Origin: a virus
DNA: 24,412 nucleotides
Direction: 5' to 3' (one strand)
Virus record (IMG/VR): IMGVR_UViG_3300044535_003416
Span: 1-24,412 of that record
Shown in pieces: positions 1 to 6,418 of this stretch; the stretch's first letter is position 1, and each line of letters opens with the position of its first letter. The notes beneath the pieces are model-generated. The model ran no database searches. It was given only the letters and a program-made list of their open reading frames with translations, and was not told where the DNA came from. A program made the position numbers and the translations under genes.

Positions 1-134
1 GAGCAGAATGGATACAAGATCGACAGGTTGCAGAGCTAGATAAATTCTCTGAGTTTATTAAAAATATTCGCAAACCACAAAACCGAGCTGCAAGACAAAC
101 AGCTGTTGCAAGAGCTTCTAGAATAAACCGCTAA
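1..134 (+). CDS. C-terminal end of an unidentified + strand phage protein (5' truncated by window)
   Basis: An open frame enters from the left edge (codons start at position 3) and ends with TAA at 132-134. The visible 43 codons give a charged, helix-prone segment (around AEWIQDRQVAELDKF) followed by an arginine- and alanine-rich tail ending in RASRINR. No start is visible, so length and family cannot be judged. It is the only + strand coding signal before 16285 and converges with the - strand block: its TAA overlaps the TAG of the next gene by two bases. It probably belongs to the + strand structural or core gene block lying to the left, but that is inference. Basis for calling it: an uninterrupted frame reaching a stop exactly where the opposite-strand gene ends. 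Confidence 0.6.
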   Translation, partial: AEWIQDRQVAELDKFSEFIKNIRKPQNRAARQTAVARASRINR

Positions 135-817
135 GCTTCATAAACTACTTTATCTGGAAAACTAACCTTTAAGACTTTATCTCTTATCATTTCAAAAGAG
201 TCGCTATTGCTAGATAAGTAATCATATTTTAAATTATTTATGTTGTAAGATTTTTTAGCAAGTGCTCCAGAAGAGTATACTTTTACATCTTCCATCTCTA
301 TGCCACCAACGTCAAAAGTATTTCCATATCTAGATCTCCACAAATCTGGAAGCTCTATTGTGGTCAAGAGCTTTTGTTTTTCCATAACCATTGGGACGTG
401 TAGCTCATAATCTAAAACATCTTTTTTAAATCTGCGAGACAAGCTTAATAAAGTTCTTTTTAGCATTAACACATATCTGGTGTTTCCAGTTAAGTCTTCG
501 TATTTTTTTATTTTGTTAGATAACAGGCCACCGTGCATGTATGGTACATCGCTAACTCTATTTATAATATAAAAATCATCATTCATTAAAATAAATGATT
601 CTGATATTTCTTGGGAGTTACAAATAGCTCTGAGGTTATTCCGAGCATTTGTATATTTAGATTTATTTTGAATAACCTCTAAATGATTTCCTACATACCA
701 GCCTGGTTTTCCACCAACTACCCAAAGATTATCAAATTTTAAATTTTTAACGGCAGACCTAATGGAATATCTAAGCTCTTCATTGTCTCCAGATCTACAT
801 ATATAAACTAGGTCCAA
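131..817 (-). CDS. Stealth-like sugar-phosphotransferase / glycosyltransferase family protein
   Basis: This 228-residue protein begins with DLVYICRSGDN, which resembles the start of Stealth CR1 (a DIVYTWVDG-type strand). A central segment (around residues 57-83) ends in FILMNDDFYI, matching the CR2 pattern in which a stretch of conserved N and R residues precedes an NDDFF-type motif. Stealth proteins are hexose-1-phosphoryl transferases that build capsule- or teichoic-acid-like polymers, often with short, partial homologues in phage and capsule loci. The start is TTG at 817, chosen because GGAGAG lies five bases upstream, overlapping the stop of the preceding gene (820). With the neighbouring GT61-like and cupin genes it forms a small surface-glycan block. 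A generic GT-A-like protein is the alternative. The family call rests on motif resemblance only. Confidence 0.5.
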   Translation of the reverse strand: MDLVYICRSGDNEELRYSIRSAVKNLKFDNLWVVGGKPGWYVGNHLEVIQNKSKYTNARNNLRAICNSQEISESFILMNDDFYIINRVSDVPYMHGGLLSNKIKKYEDLTGNTRYVLMLKRTLLSLSRRFKKDVLDYELHVPMVMEKQKLLTTIELPDLWRSRYGNTFDVGGIEMEDVKVYSSGALAKKSYNINNLKYDYLSSNSDSFEMIRDKVLKVSFPDKVVYEA

Positions 818-819
818 AA

Positions 820-1404
820 TTACTCTCCGTCAAAGAATGATATAGAAAGAGAGGCTCTAACATTCATGGACTCTACGCTATGAGAAACTCCTTTTGGAAT
901 ATAAAGCATGTCTCCAGGGTTTACTTGATATTCTTCTGTCTTATCTTCGTAAAAGGCTCTCCAGATTGTCTGACCCTCACACTGAATATAAAATCCATCT
1001 ACTGGGTCTGAGTGAATTGTTGGCTTTAACAACCTAAGGTCAAAATCTGGTGTTATATTATGCTGATTTGCACCTACAAAGTCTCTGTAGAAGGCTTCTG
1101 CGGCTTCTGGGACAACGTTATTGTGGGCATTTACGAAATGAATAATAGAGAGAACAGCAATTTTTTCTCCAGGGTGGAGGTTATCCAAAATATTAATTAG
1201 ATTATCAAAAGATCTTGTGTATTTTTCTGAGTTATCAATTGTAAGGGTTCCTGGGAAATGCATTCCAGCATGATCATCTTTTAACGACTCTTTAAAGACA
1301 TCATAAAAGGTTTCCCAAACAGGGATATCTTTAACAGCATCTTGCAAAAATATTATTTTATTACTATCCTTGGCATCTTTTATTGCCTGTTTGCTTAGTA
1401 TCAT
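820..1404 (-). CDS. Cupin / JmjC-like Fe(II)-dependent oxygenase
   Basis: The protein has 194 residues. A double-stranded beta-helix signature fills the C-terminal half: H131-S-D133 as the HxD metal pair, a strand WRAFYED around 148-154, the NPGDMLYIP turn at 162-170 and the distal metal His H175 in KGVSHSV. This order matches JmjC/cupin-like Fe(II) and 2-oxoglutarate dioxygenases (the RoxA/asparaginyl-hydroxylase type), which hydroxylate protein or small-molecule substrates in the cytoplasm. The N-terminal 100 residues show no recognised domain. A -10 box (extended TGC-TATAAT) ends five bases before the ATG, so the mRNA is probably leaderless. The gene is followed within 2 bases by the Stealth-like gene. 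A non-enzymatic cupin or sugar epimerase is the alternative, but the HxD...H triad favours an oxygenase. Confidence 0.6.
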   Translation of the reverse strand: MILSKQAIKDAKDSNKIIFLQDAVKDIPVWETFYDVFKESLKDDHAGMHFPGTLTIDNSEKYTRSFDNLINILDNLHPGEKIAVLSIIHFVNAHNNVVPEAAEAFYRDFVGANQHNITPDFDLRLLKPTIHSDPVDGFYIQCEGQTIWRAFYEDKTEEYQVNPGDMLYIPKGVSHSVESMNVRASLSISFFDGE

Positions 1405-1409
1405 AGCTA

Positions 1410-1418
1410 ATTATAGCA
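1410..1418 (-). promoter_or_regulatory. Extended -10 promoter for the JmjC-like gene (leaderless start)
   Basis: On the - strand TGC-TATAAT ends five bases before the ATG at 1404. The block TATGCTATAATTA is shared exactly with the promoter at 2349-2357. No good -35 hexamer is seen. Transcription would start at or next to the A of the start codon. Confidence 0.6.
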
Positions 1419-1436
1419 TAGGAGAAAAGCAATTGT

Positions 1437-2342
1437 TTATTGTAATATTTTATTAAGAATAAAATCTTTTTCAATATTTTCTACAAAGCCCTGGGCATCT
1501 TTCGAATAAAAGCTTAAGTGTAGCAAGCCTCTAACTAAGCTCATAATTTGATAAGTTGGATCGAATCTCATGCCAGATGCTTCAAGGTTTGCGTTATTTG
1601 GATGTAAAGCATAAAGTTCTAAAACTGTAGTGCCTGGCTGCATGAATAAAGAGTTGTGAAGGTTTGACCCACTTACCCCAGCTAAAATCTTAACCTGACT
1701 AAAAAAATAAATTGCATCTTCCATTTTTTTAAAATCTTCTGCATAAACTATTTCGAATCCTAGTTCGGCAAATAAGTTTTCTAGTAATTCTTCATCTTTA
1801 ATTCTAGGTATGTTTTTACCATAAACTGATCCAGACTTTGTTCTGCTAACATATACCTTTTTATGCGGAGTTGATCCTGAAAGGTAGTTATTTTCTTTTA
1901 GGTTACCATAAAGACTTTTTATTTTTTCCATTGGCTCATACCCTGGAATCTCAATAAGTATAGCATTGCTTAAACTTATTGTTTTTTGTGTGTTAATAAA
2001 TCTATATTTTATCTTATTTTTTTCTAACAAATTTGTTAAAAAATCATACTGTTTTTCTGATAAAAATTTATCTACTATTTTAAAGGTGTCAAGATAAAAT
2101 ATACTATCTTTATGTTTTTCATTAAGATATAGAATTAAAGAAACTGTATCTATCATAAAATGATATGGAGAGCTGTCTATTGGAAAAAGAATTTTTTTGT
2201 TTTCAAATAAATTATTTTTGTTTGATTCATAGTTATTCGTAGGTTCTACGATATATTCATAGTCAAATGATTTTCCTAAAGAACGAATTGTAACTAAATC
2301 TTTAAAAAATTTTTCGTGGGCTCTGTCGCCTGTGACTAACAT
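1437..2342 (-). CDS. GT61-like (DUF563) glycosyltransferase
   Basis: At 301 residues, the C-terminal third carries the GT61/DUF563 hallmark: a KKVYVSRTKSG segment (basic SR motif), then EELLENLFAELGFEIVYAEDF, then AGVSGSNLHNSLFMQPGT followed by VLELY. In this family the 'G-x-x-G-[AS]-x-L-x-N' loop and the pattern 'PG-T-x-V-I/L-E' form the nucleotide-sugar site. Known members are xylosyl-, arabinosyl- and GlcNAc-transferases. No membrane segment or signal peptide is visible, so it is presumably cytoplasmic. The ATG at 2342 has no Shine-Dalgarno sequence but lies six bases after TATAAT, so the transcript is probably leaderless. A second GT61-like gene lies at 18154-19317 on the other strand. 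Acceptor and sugar are unknown. Confidence 0.7.
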   Translation of the reverse strand: MLVTGDRAHEKFFKDLVTIRSLGKSFDYEYIVEPTNNYESNKNNLFENKKILFPIDSSPYHFMIDTVSLILYLNEKHKDSIFYLDTFKIVDKFLSEKQYDFLTNLLEKNKIKYRFINTQKTISLSNAILIEIPGYEPMEKIKSLYGNLKENNYLSGSTPHKKVYVSRTKSGSVYGKNIPRIKDEELLENLFAELGFEIVYAEDFKKMEDAIYFFSQVKILAGVSGSNLHNSLFMQPGTTVLELYALHPNNANLEASGMRFDPTYQIMSLVRGLLHLSFYSKDAQGFVENIEKDFILNKILQ

Positions 2343-2348
2343 TATTTA

Positions 2349-2377
2349 ATTATAGCATAGCAAAACGGACTGCCCAA
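2349..2377 (-). promoter_or_regulatory. Promoter (TTGGGC-N17-TATAAT) for the GT61-like gene, leaderless
   Basis: The -35 TTGGGC lies at 2372-2377 and the extended -10 TGC-TATAAT occupies 2349-2357, with a 17-base spacer. The -10 is six bases from the ATG at 2342. The -35 lies inside the hairpin that follows the holin-like gene. Confidence 0.65.
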
Positions 2378-2391
2378 ATAGACAGTCCGCT
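2359..2391 (-). terminator. Rho-independent-type hairpin after the holin-like gene
   Basis: CGGACTG (2366-2372) pairs with CAGTCCG (2383-2389) as a perfect 7-bp stem with a 10-base loop, about 15 bases past the stop of the gene at 2406. On the - strand it is followed by TTTTGC, a short and weak U tract. Confidence 0.6.
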
Positions 2392-2405
2392 TGCAAAGCC
2401 ATTAA

Positions 2406-2711
2406 CTACTTCTTTTTGTTAGCTGGACTTTTGGTTGCTACTTTATTATATTTTAAGTTAGACGTCTTAACTGGTGCCTTTAGGGGCTTAGCAGCTTTTA
2501 CAGCCTTCTCAACGTCTTCTACTGATGGCATACGGCCAAAAGCTGTATCGTTTGGATTAGCAGCTCTTAAAGCTACTGGAATTATTGCTGCTAGCAGTGA
2601 ATATGCCAGGTCAGCTGGGTCAGTAACACCAGCTAGGTACAGTGCTGTTGCTGCTCCTAAAACGCTTCTACCATAAGAAGCTGCCATCTTTTTTAGTTGT
2701 TCGGTTTTCAT
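2406..2711 (-). CDS. Small membrane protein, holin candidate
   Basis: This protein is 101 residues long. A hydrophobic stretch runs from about residue 15 to 50, with two candidate membrane passes split by GVTDPADLA (GAATALYLAG, then LLAAIIPVALRA). After that come ANPNDTAFGR and a lysine/alanine/proline-rich tail ending in NKKK. The pattern of two short passes, an NPNDTAFGR-type segment and a basic C-terminus resembles small actinophage proteins annotated as holins, which open the inner membrane to release lysin. The start at 2711 has AAGGAG five bases upstream. It lies near, but not next to, the two M23 lysins at 5705-7172, is preceded by an AT-rich hairpin and is followed by a terminator. 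It may alternatively be a different virion or membrane protein. Confidence 0.5.
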   Translation of the reverse strand: MKTEQLKKMAASYGRSVLGAATALYLAGVTDPADLAYSLLAAIIPVALRAANPNDTAFGRMPSVEDVEKAVKAAKPLKAPVKTSNLKYNKVATKSPANKKK

Positions 2712-2730
2712 TTTTCTCCTTGTTTTTGTT

Positions 2731-2751
2731 TTTCTATATAAAATATAGAAA
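2731..2751 (-). other. AT-rich perfect hairpin in the holin-like gene leader
   Basis: TTTCTATAT and ATATAGAAA form a perfect inverted repeat with a TTT loop. It lies 20-40 bases upstream of the holin-like ATG. There is no U tract after it on the - strand, so it is probably a leader structure rather than a terminator. Confidence 0.4.
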
Positions 2752-2767
2752 CCTTATAAAATTTTAA

Positions 2768-3196
2768 TTAATCTTTTTTTACATGATCTTCTGGTAAAAC
2801 ACTTTTTAAATCTTCGTAGGCAATAGCAATTTTATCAATAATTTTTGAATGAACGCTTTCTGCTACAGACGTCCCGTAAGTTTTTGAGTATTCAATTTCT
2901 GGCTCAACTCTATTCTTAAACTCTAATAATGCTGCCTGTACTTGTTCTATATAATCAAAAGCCCATTCTCTTGATTGAGATATAAACTTTAAAAATCCTT
3001 CAGATTGCTCTATAGACTCTGAGTCTTTTTTATCCAATACCTTTTTTAGTTGTTCAGAGATTACAGCCTTATCCAAAGATATTTGAATTACTTGAGACGT
3101 AAGCTTTCTAGTCTTAGATCTTAGCTTTAAGTTGTTTATCAACAAAACAAAAACAAAAAATCCTAAAATTCCAAATGCTATAAAGTCTAAAATCAT
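2768..3196 (-). CDS. Membrane-anchored coiled-coil protein of unknown function
   Basis: Nothing by family name is recognised in these 142 residues. Residues 2-22 are a strong hydrophobic helix (FIAFGILGFFVFVLLI) without a cleavage site, so it is a likely N-terminal anchor. A basic stretch (KLRSKTRKL) follows, which would place the rest in the cytoplasm. From about 30 to 110 the sequence is rich in K, E, Q, L and I and helical, consistent with a coiled coil. It ends in VLPEDHVKKD. The start at 3196 overlaps the stop of the preceding gene (3193) by four bases, so translational coupling is likely. It is one of the small genes downstream of the promoter at 5682-5710. A spanin-like or partitioning role would be speculation. 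Confidence 0.7.
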   Translation of the reverse strand: MILDFIAFGILGFFVFVLLINNLKLRSKTRKLTSQVIQISLDKAVISEQLKKVLDKKDSESIEQSEGFLKFISQSREWAFDYIEQVQAALLEFKNRVEPEIEYSKTYGTSVAESVHSKIIDKIAIAYEDLKSVLPEDHVKKD

Positions 3197-3432
3197 TCTG
3201 AACCGCCTTCTCTTACAAGCAAAACGATTGCTCCGTTATCTTCTAAAGCTTTTTTTATTCTTATCATGTATTCTACAGCTTGTCTTTTCCCGTCCCCCGT
3301 TAAAGACATAAAGATTTTTTCGCTAGCCTTTACAGTAATAAAGTTAGTGTCGTCAATTATTTGCACGGCAAATCCTTTAGGTGCAAAATGATCCAAAGAT
3401 CTAAAAGCTCTTTTCATCTGGTCAGTATACAT
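3193..3432 (-). CDS. Conserved-looking small hypothetical protein (79 aa)
   Basis: A compact alpha/beta protein of 79 residues with no signal peptide or membrane segment and no catalytic motif. Visible pieces are an N-terminal DQMKRAFRSLDHF helix, a strand pair AVQIIDDTNFITVKA, a helix QAVEYMIRIKKALEDN and a strand AIVLLVREGG. The start at 3432 has AGGA about seven bases upstream, and the gene starts 8 bases after the WhiB-like stop. It ends with a four-base overlap with the membrane coiled-coil gene, suggesting coordinated translation. No function is assigned. Confidence 0.7.
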   Translation of the reverse strand: MYTDQMKRAFRSLDHFAPKGFAVQIIDDTNFITVKASEKIFMSLTGDGKRQAVEYMIRIKKALEDNGAIVLLVREGGSE

Positions 3433-3440
3433 TAGCTATC

Positions 3441-3725
3441 CTACTCATCAATTGTTAAATCTCTCCACTTAGCTCCCCAGTCTTTTTTTGACCTATGTTT
3501 ATTAAACTCTCTAGATATTTTACCAGACTCTAGGAATATGCCACCCCAAACTCCCCATTCTTTTTGGGAAACCCCAACAGCAAAACAGTCTCTTGCAACT
3601 GGACATCCAGAGCAGACTTTATCGATTGCTGGTCTTAAAGCTTCGTTTTCTTCATATTTGTCAAAGAATAAATTTGTATCATAGCTAACGCAAGAGCCTA
3701 GATCTTTCCACTCATGCTTATGCAT
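3441..3725 (-). CDS. WhiB-like [4Fe-4S] transcriptional regulator
   Basis: In 94 residues the four WhiB cysteines are all present as C12, C38, C41 and C47 (C-x25-C-x2-C-x5-C), followed by the turn motif GVWGG at 58-62 and a basic tail (SREFNKHRSKKDWGAK). WhiB proteins bind an iron-sulfur cluster, associate with the primary sigma factor and tune transcription; they are restricted to Actinobacteria and their phages. In phages they can compete with host WhiB proteins or repress their own genes. The start at 3725 has CAGGATA upstream and overlaps the previous gene end by eight bases. It sits mid-operon, so it is presumably expressed together with the neighbouring small genes. This is the strongest host marker in the window. 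Confidence 0.93.
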   Translation of the reverse strand: MHKHEWKDLGSCVSYDTNLFFDKYEENEALRPAIDKVCSGCPVARDCFAVGVSQKEWGVWGGIFLESGKISREFNKHRSKKDWGAKWRDLTIDE

Positions 3726-3930
3726 TATCCTGCCGAACTGCTATTACCCAGCCGTTTTCGGATGGTTCAAATCTTTGCTGCATATACCACTTACCTTTAA
3801 TGCAAACTCCATTTTTAGAAGTTTTTGCTTTGTCAGAAGGATATCTTTTTACAACAGTCCAACCGTCCCAGGAAAATTCTTTGTTTTTAGAAACAAAAGA
3901 CTCCATCTCTTCAATTGTCTTGATGATCAT
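3718..3930 (-). CDS. Small hypothetical protein (70 aa)
   Basis: The frame is open further upstream to 3996, but the ATG at 3930 is preferred. It has AAAGAAAG about seven bases upstream and leaves no overlap with the preceding gene that ends at 3953. The protein begins MIIKTIEEMESFV and contains KEFSWDGWTVVKRYPS, then GVCIKGKWYMQQRFEPSENGWVIAVR, a tryptophan-rich beta pattern. There is no membrane segment and no recognised domain. It may be a small DNA- or protein-binding domain. The stop overlaps the WhiB-like start by eight bases. Function is unknown. Confidence 0.65.
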   Translation of the reverse strand: MIIKTIEEMESFVSKNKEFSWDGWTVVKRYPSDKAKTSKNGVCIKGKWYMQQRFEPSENGWVIAVRQDNA

Positions 3931-3952
3931 GTTGTTACTTTCTTTTTTGTTT

Positions 3953-4303
3953 TTAAAAGCGATATACACCAACAGAGGCATCTTTGCTTTCTGCATAAGA
4001 TACCAATGGAGATACTGCTTCTTTTGGTTTACTAAAAAATGCGAAATAATTAATGTTGTGAATGTTTTCTTTAATCCAGCTTGGAGGCATTTTGATTAAC
4101 TTAATCTTAATGCCACGTGCCTTTAGGCTTCTTTCTGAAACATTGCAAAACTCTAAAGCCATAGAGTTTGTTTGTGCTGGACCTGCTGAGTAAACATAAA
4201 ATTCTTTATCGCTATCTTGCATTTGAGATAATGCTGTTCCCATTGCTCGCAAAAAAACGGTATAGTCATCAAAGGCTTTAGTACCCTGAATAGCCACTAT
4301 CAT
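3953..4303 (-). CDS. SLOG / YspA-like nucleotide-binding family protein
   Basis: This 116-residue protein starts MIVAIQGTKAFDDYTVFLRAM, which resembles the first strand-loop of DUF2493/YspA-type SLOG proteins (usually 'V-G-S-R-x-F-x-D'). Further along, KEFYVYSAGPAQTNSMALEF corresponds to the second SLOG loop, which carries a GPA-type turn. It ends with a variable region (KPKEAVSPLVSYAESKDASVGVYRF). SLOG proteins bind nucleotide-derived ligands and are common in phage and defence contexts. The start ATG at 4303 has GGAAGGA eight bases upstream and lies inside the end of the preceding gene (26-base overlap). A catalytic role is not visible, so the family assignment is tentative. Confidence 0.5.
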   Translation of the reverse strand: MIVAIQGTKAFDDYTVFLRAMGTALSQMQDSDKEFYVYSAGPAQTNSMALEFCNVSERSLKARGIKIKLIKMPPSWIKENIHNINYFAFFSKPKEAVSPLVSYAESKDASVGVYRF

Positions 4304-4703
4304 TTTTGCGTCCTTCCGTTAAAGCTTCTACAATAGAAACAACTTTCTTCAATTGTACACTATCCATGGTCATTGTGTCAACCTCTCTAGTGGTTTCTTC
4401 ATTAACGAGTCCTTCTTCCATGTCCGCTACAAAAAGAGTATTATCTTTAATCCAGTACGCCTGGTCCCCTGCAAAAACAACCCTAGTATATATACTATTT
4501 TGATGATTCCTAGATTGAGTTTTTATTTCTCTTTTATCAAAGCTGGAGAGTGGGATATAATCCCTAATAATTTCATATATATGACTTTGGCTATACCTTA
4601 TAACGTTTGCATTTTTTGAAAAAGACAACCTATTTTTAAAATAAAAAACAGACAGGGCAAACATTCCTAGCAAGGTCAGGACTGATCCAGCAAGATATTC
4701 CAT
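4278..4703 (-). CDS. Single-pass membrane-anchored hypothetical protein (141 aa)
   Basis: Residues 3-23 (YLAGSVLTLLGMFALSVFYF) form an N-terminal hydrophobic helix without a cleavage site. The remaining soluble part includes SHIYEIIRDYIPLSSFDKREIKTQS, then VVFAGDQAYWIKDNTLFVADMEEG and a hydrophilic tail ending in DSGYSGY. The ATG at 4703 lacks a good Shine-Dalgarno sequence but follows TATAAT by exactly six bases, so a leaderless transcript can start here even though the previous gene ends only 20 bases upstream. The 26-base overlap with the SLOG-like gene suggests co-expression. No family is recognised. Confidence 0.65.
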   Translation of the reverse strand: MEYLAGSVLTLLGMFALSVFYFKNRLSFSKNANVIRYSQSHIYEIIRDYIPLSSFDKREIKTQSRNHQNSIYTRVVFAGDQAYWIKDNTLFVADMEEGLVNEETTREVDTMTMDSVQLKKVVSIVEALTEGRKNDSGYSGY

Positions 4704-4709
4704 GATATT

Positions 4710-4715
4710 ATTATA
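4710..4715 (-). promoter_or_regulatory. -10 box TATAAT six bases before ATG 4703 (leaderless candidate)
   Basis: TATAAT at 4715-4710 on the - strand is followed by AATATC and then ATG. There is no TG extension and no clear -35, so the evidence is the -10 and its spacing only. Confidence 0.4.
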
Positions 4716-4722
4716 ACTTAGT

Positions 4723-5232
4723 CTAAGAAATATTTTTGTATTTTTCGATAGCCTTTAGAATAACAGAGACTCTACTTTTTGTAGAATCTAATTCTGGATC
4801 TCCAGTTTTTACGATATGAATGTCATACTCTGTAGGGGATGGCTCTTCCCAGTAGTTCAGTTCCTGAAATTCTTCTCCATCGTGAGTATCTACCAAGTGA
4901 ATCTTTCGCTCAATGTACCCAGGAATTTTATCAAAATCTTCGTGTGCAATTGTATCAACATAGATTGCTAAATCTGGCATTATTCTGCCCTCTTCAACCT
5001 TGTACTGCTCTCGAGATTCTGCTGTTGCAAAATACCCACTAGTAATAATATCCCCATGGTAATTTCTATCAAATATTTTTGAAACTACCCTTAGCCACCT
5101 TGCCTGCTGTGGCTGAGTGTGTCCCATTGGAAGGTCTGTGCTATCTAAATACCAAGCATCAATGTGTTTAGCAACAGCTTTTCCAATTTCATTTCTAGCT
5201 TTTGCATCCATACCAAACATCTGAATAATCAT
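4723..5232 (-). CDS. Kinase-like P-loop-fold protein with degenerate Walker A
   Basis: The 169-residue sequence starts MIIQMFGMDAKARNEIGKAVAKHI. This is laid out like a nucleotide/APS-kinase P-loop (G-x4-G-K-[ST] then a helix), but the loop reads GMDAKARN, so the glycine, lysine and Ser/Thr of Walker A are missing. The next part, QQARWLRVVSKIFDRNYHGDIITSGYF followed by ATAESREQ, resembles the APS-kinase stretch that precedes the sulfate-binding region (R-x-N-I-x-R-x-x-E-V-A-K-L-F...VITAFISPYR). It may therefore be a catalytically dead adenylylsulfate-kinase-like or shikimate-kinase-like protein. The start at 5232 has TAAGGA at good distance and overlaps the preceding stop by four bases. Presence of a sulfotransferase-like gene (21101) makes a sulfate link tempting but unproven. 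Confidence 0.45.
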   Translation of the reverse strand: MIIQMFGMDAKARNEIGKAVAKHIDAWYLDSTDLPMGHTQPQQARWLRVVSKIFDRNYHGDIITSGYFATAESREQYKVEEGRIMPDLAIYVDTIAHEDFDKIPGYIERKIHLVDTHDGEEFQELNYWEEPSPTEYDIHIVKTGDPELDSTKSRVSVILKAIEKYKNIS

Positions 5233-5477
5233 TCTTTTTCCTTAAGTCTATTTTCAACTAGCTTATCTCGCTCATCAACAATTTGATATGCAAATTTCAT
5301 CATTTTATCATATCCAACTGCATTGTCTACTATATTGTTATAATGATGTGCACAAAACAATAAATCTCCCGTTACCCCAGAAATATAAACATAGGCTTGG
5401 GCACCGCATAAATCACATCGATCGGAGGCATTTAGCTGCCATTCTTTCTTTGCTTCTGTTGCAGTGCTTGTGTCCAC
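5229..5477 (-). CDS. DUF7455-like zinc-ribbon protein
   Basis: In these 82 residues, C21-D-L-C24-G-A-Q-A-Y and then LLFC42-A-H44-H45 reproduce the DUF7455 signature (CDxCGAxA followed by LLFCxHH), a small zinc-binding family found in Actinobacteria and their phages. Function is not known; a role in binding nucleic acid or transcription machinery is a guess. The start is GTG at 5477, supported by AAGTAGG five bases upstream. The gene starts 5 bases after the previous stop and overlaps the next one by four. It belongs to the short-gene operon driven from the promoter at 5682-5710. Confidence 0.75.
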   Translation of the reverse strand: MDTSTATEAKKEWQLNASDRCDLCGAQAYVYISGVTGDLLFCAHHYNNIVDNAVGYDKMMKFAYQIVDERDKLVENRLKEKE

Positions 5478-5482
5478 GTTAC

Positions 5483-5668
5483 CTACTTAGCCTTATTGTC
5501 AGTTGAGTAAAAGCCACCACCATTAAAGGCAACTCCTACAGGATAGTATACACGAGATAGCGGGAGATTACAAGTATGGCAATCGTATCCTGGATCTTTT
5601 TCTACAATACTTCTAGAAAAAGACTCTTTAGTCTTACACTCTGGACACTCATACTCGTATATAGGCAT
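5483..5668 (-). CDS. FmdB/CxxC-type zinc ribbon protein
   Basis: The protein starts MPIYEYECPECKTKESFSRS, the classical FmdB-family opening, with zinc ligands C8, C11, C30 and C33, and continues with NLPLSRVYYPVGVAFNGGGFY, also typical of the family (a VxF-x-GxGFY end). At 61 residues it is a normal length for phage and bacterial members. The family is widespread as a putative regulatory protein; biochemical function is unclear. The ATG at 5668 follows a TGC-TAAAAT -10 box at short distance, so this is probably the first gene of the operon that runs down to the membrane coiled-coil gene. Confidence 0.85.
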   Translation of the reverse strand: MPIYEYECPECKTKESFSRSIVEKDPGYDCHTCNLPLSRVYYPVGVAFNGGGFYSTDNKAK

Positions 5669-5681
5669 ATCTATCTACTAT

Positions 5682-5710
5682 ATTTTAGCATAAAGTTATA
5701 AAGTTTACAA
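5682..5710 (-). promoter_or_regulatory. Promoter TTGTAA-N17-TAAAAT (TGC extended) before the FmdB-like gene
   Basis: The -35 TTGTAA lies at 5705-5710 and the extended -10 TGC-TAAAAT at 5682-5690. The TAA of the -35 is the stop codon of the M23 gene ending at 5705. The expected transcription start is about seven bases upstream of the ATG at 5668. Confidence 0.6.
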
Positions 5711-6370
5711 CTTTGACCAAGTAATAGGACCAACAATCCCGTCAGCTTTTAGCCCATGCTTTTTTTGGAAAGCAACAACAGCAGCGTAAGTCTTTGGACC
5801 AAATGGACCAGGGGGATTTACGCCTAGCTTGTTTTGTAGATAAGCAAGGTCTGGACCCGCTGGGGAACCCCTGAAAAGCTCTTTGCCAGGATAAGGTCTT
5901 GATCCACTAGCAGGTGCAACACTTGGGGCTGTGGGTGCAGCACTTGTAGTTGTTCCACGGAAAGCTTCGTAATCAATGTTGCCAGCACCCATAGTTGGCT
6001 TGCCACCAACTCGGAAAGAAAAGTGGAGGTGTGCTCCATATCCGTTTTCTTTTCCAAGACCTGAGCCACCAACTAAGCCGATAACCTGCCCTTGCTTTAC
6101 TGCCTGTCCTGGTTGTACATCAATTCGTGAAAGGTGTAGGTAGTCTGCGGTGTGACCCGATGGGAAGCTTAGAAATACCATACGTCCACCTGCTCCAGCA
6201 AAGGTTGGAACAGTGTTAATCACAGTTCCGTCAGCAACAGCTTTTGCTGGTGTTCCAGTAGCAACAGCGTAGTCAACTCCTGGGTTTACTGAAGGCTTTG
6301 CCCGATTCTTGTGTCCATTAAAGCTATCTGAAATTGATCCGCCATCTACTGGCCTAATCCAAGTTGTCAT
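5705..6370 (-). CDS. Endolysin: M23-family peptidase domain plus C-terminal peptidoglycan-binding domain
   Basis: This protein has 221 residues. M23 (LytM-like) motifs are GVDYAVATGTPAKAVADGTV around 31-50 with D33, Y-L-H79-L and the H114-L-H116-F pair, all expected zinc or catalytic elements. A proline/alanine/threonine linker (about 135-160) leads to a C-terminal PG_binding_1-type repeat (DLAYLQNKLGVNPPGPFGPKT, then VVAFQKKHGLKADGIVGP). Such proteins cleave peptide cross-links of the cell wall during lysis. The first zinc ligand, normally the His of H-x-G-x-D, is Asn (N29-P-G-V-D33), which may weaken or abolish catalysis. A nearby His (H20) could be a substitute, but that is speculation. 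RBS AGGAGA lies ahead of the ATG at 6370; the promoter is at 6439-6447. Confidence 0.85.
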   Translation of the reverse strand: MTTWIRPVDGGSISDSFNGHKNRAKPSVNPGVDYAVATGTPAKAVADGTVINTVPTFAGAGGRMVFLSFPSGHTADYLHLSRIDVQPGQAVKQGQVIGLVGGSGLGKENGYGAHLHFSFRVGGKPTMGAGNIDYEAFRGTTTSAAPTAPSVAPASGSRPYPGKELFRGSPAGPDLAYLQNKLGVNPPGPFGPKTYAAVVAFQKKHGLKADGIVGPITWSKL

Positions 6371-6418
6371 ATTAAATCTCCTAAGTTTTCCATAATTATT
6401 TGGAATGTGTATTGTTAC

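Noticed and set aside
2731-2751. AT-rich hairpin as a terminator for the operon ending at 2768
   Set aside because: No U tract follows on the - strand; it is noted as a leader structure instead.
3775-4099. Overlapping + strand frames opposite the small-gene operon
   Set aside because: Composition is cysteine- and phenylalanine-rich as expected for reverse shadows, with no RBS; the - strand genes here have coherent starts and overlaps.
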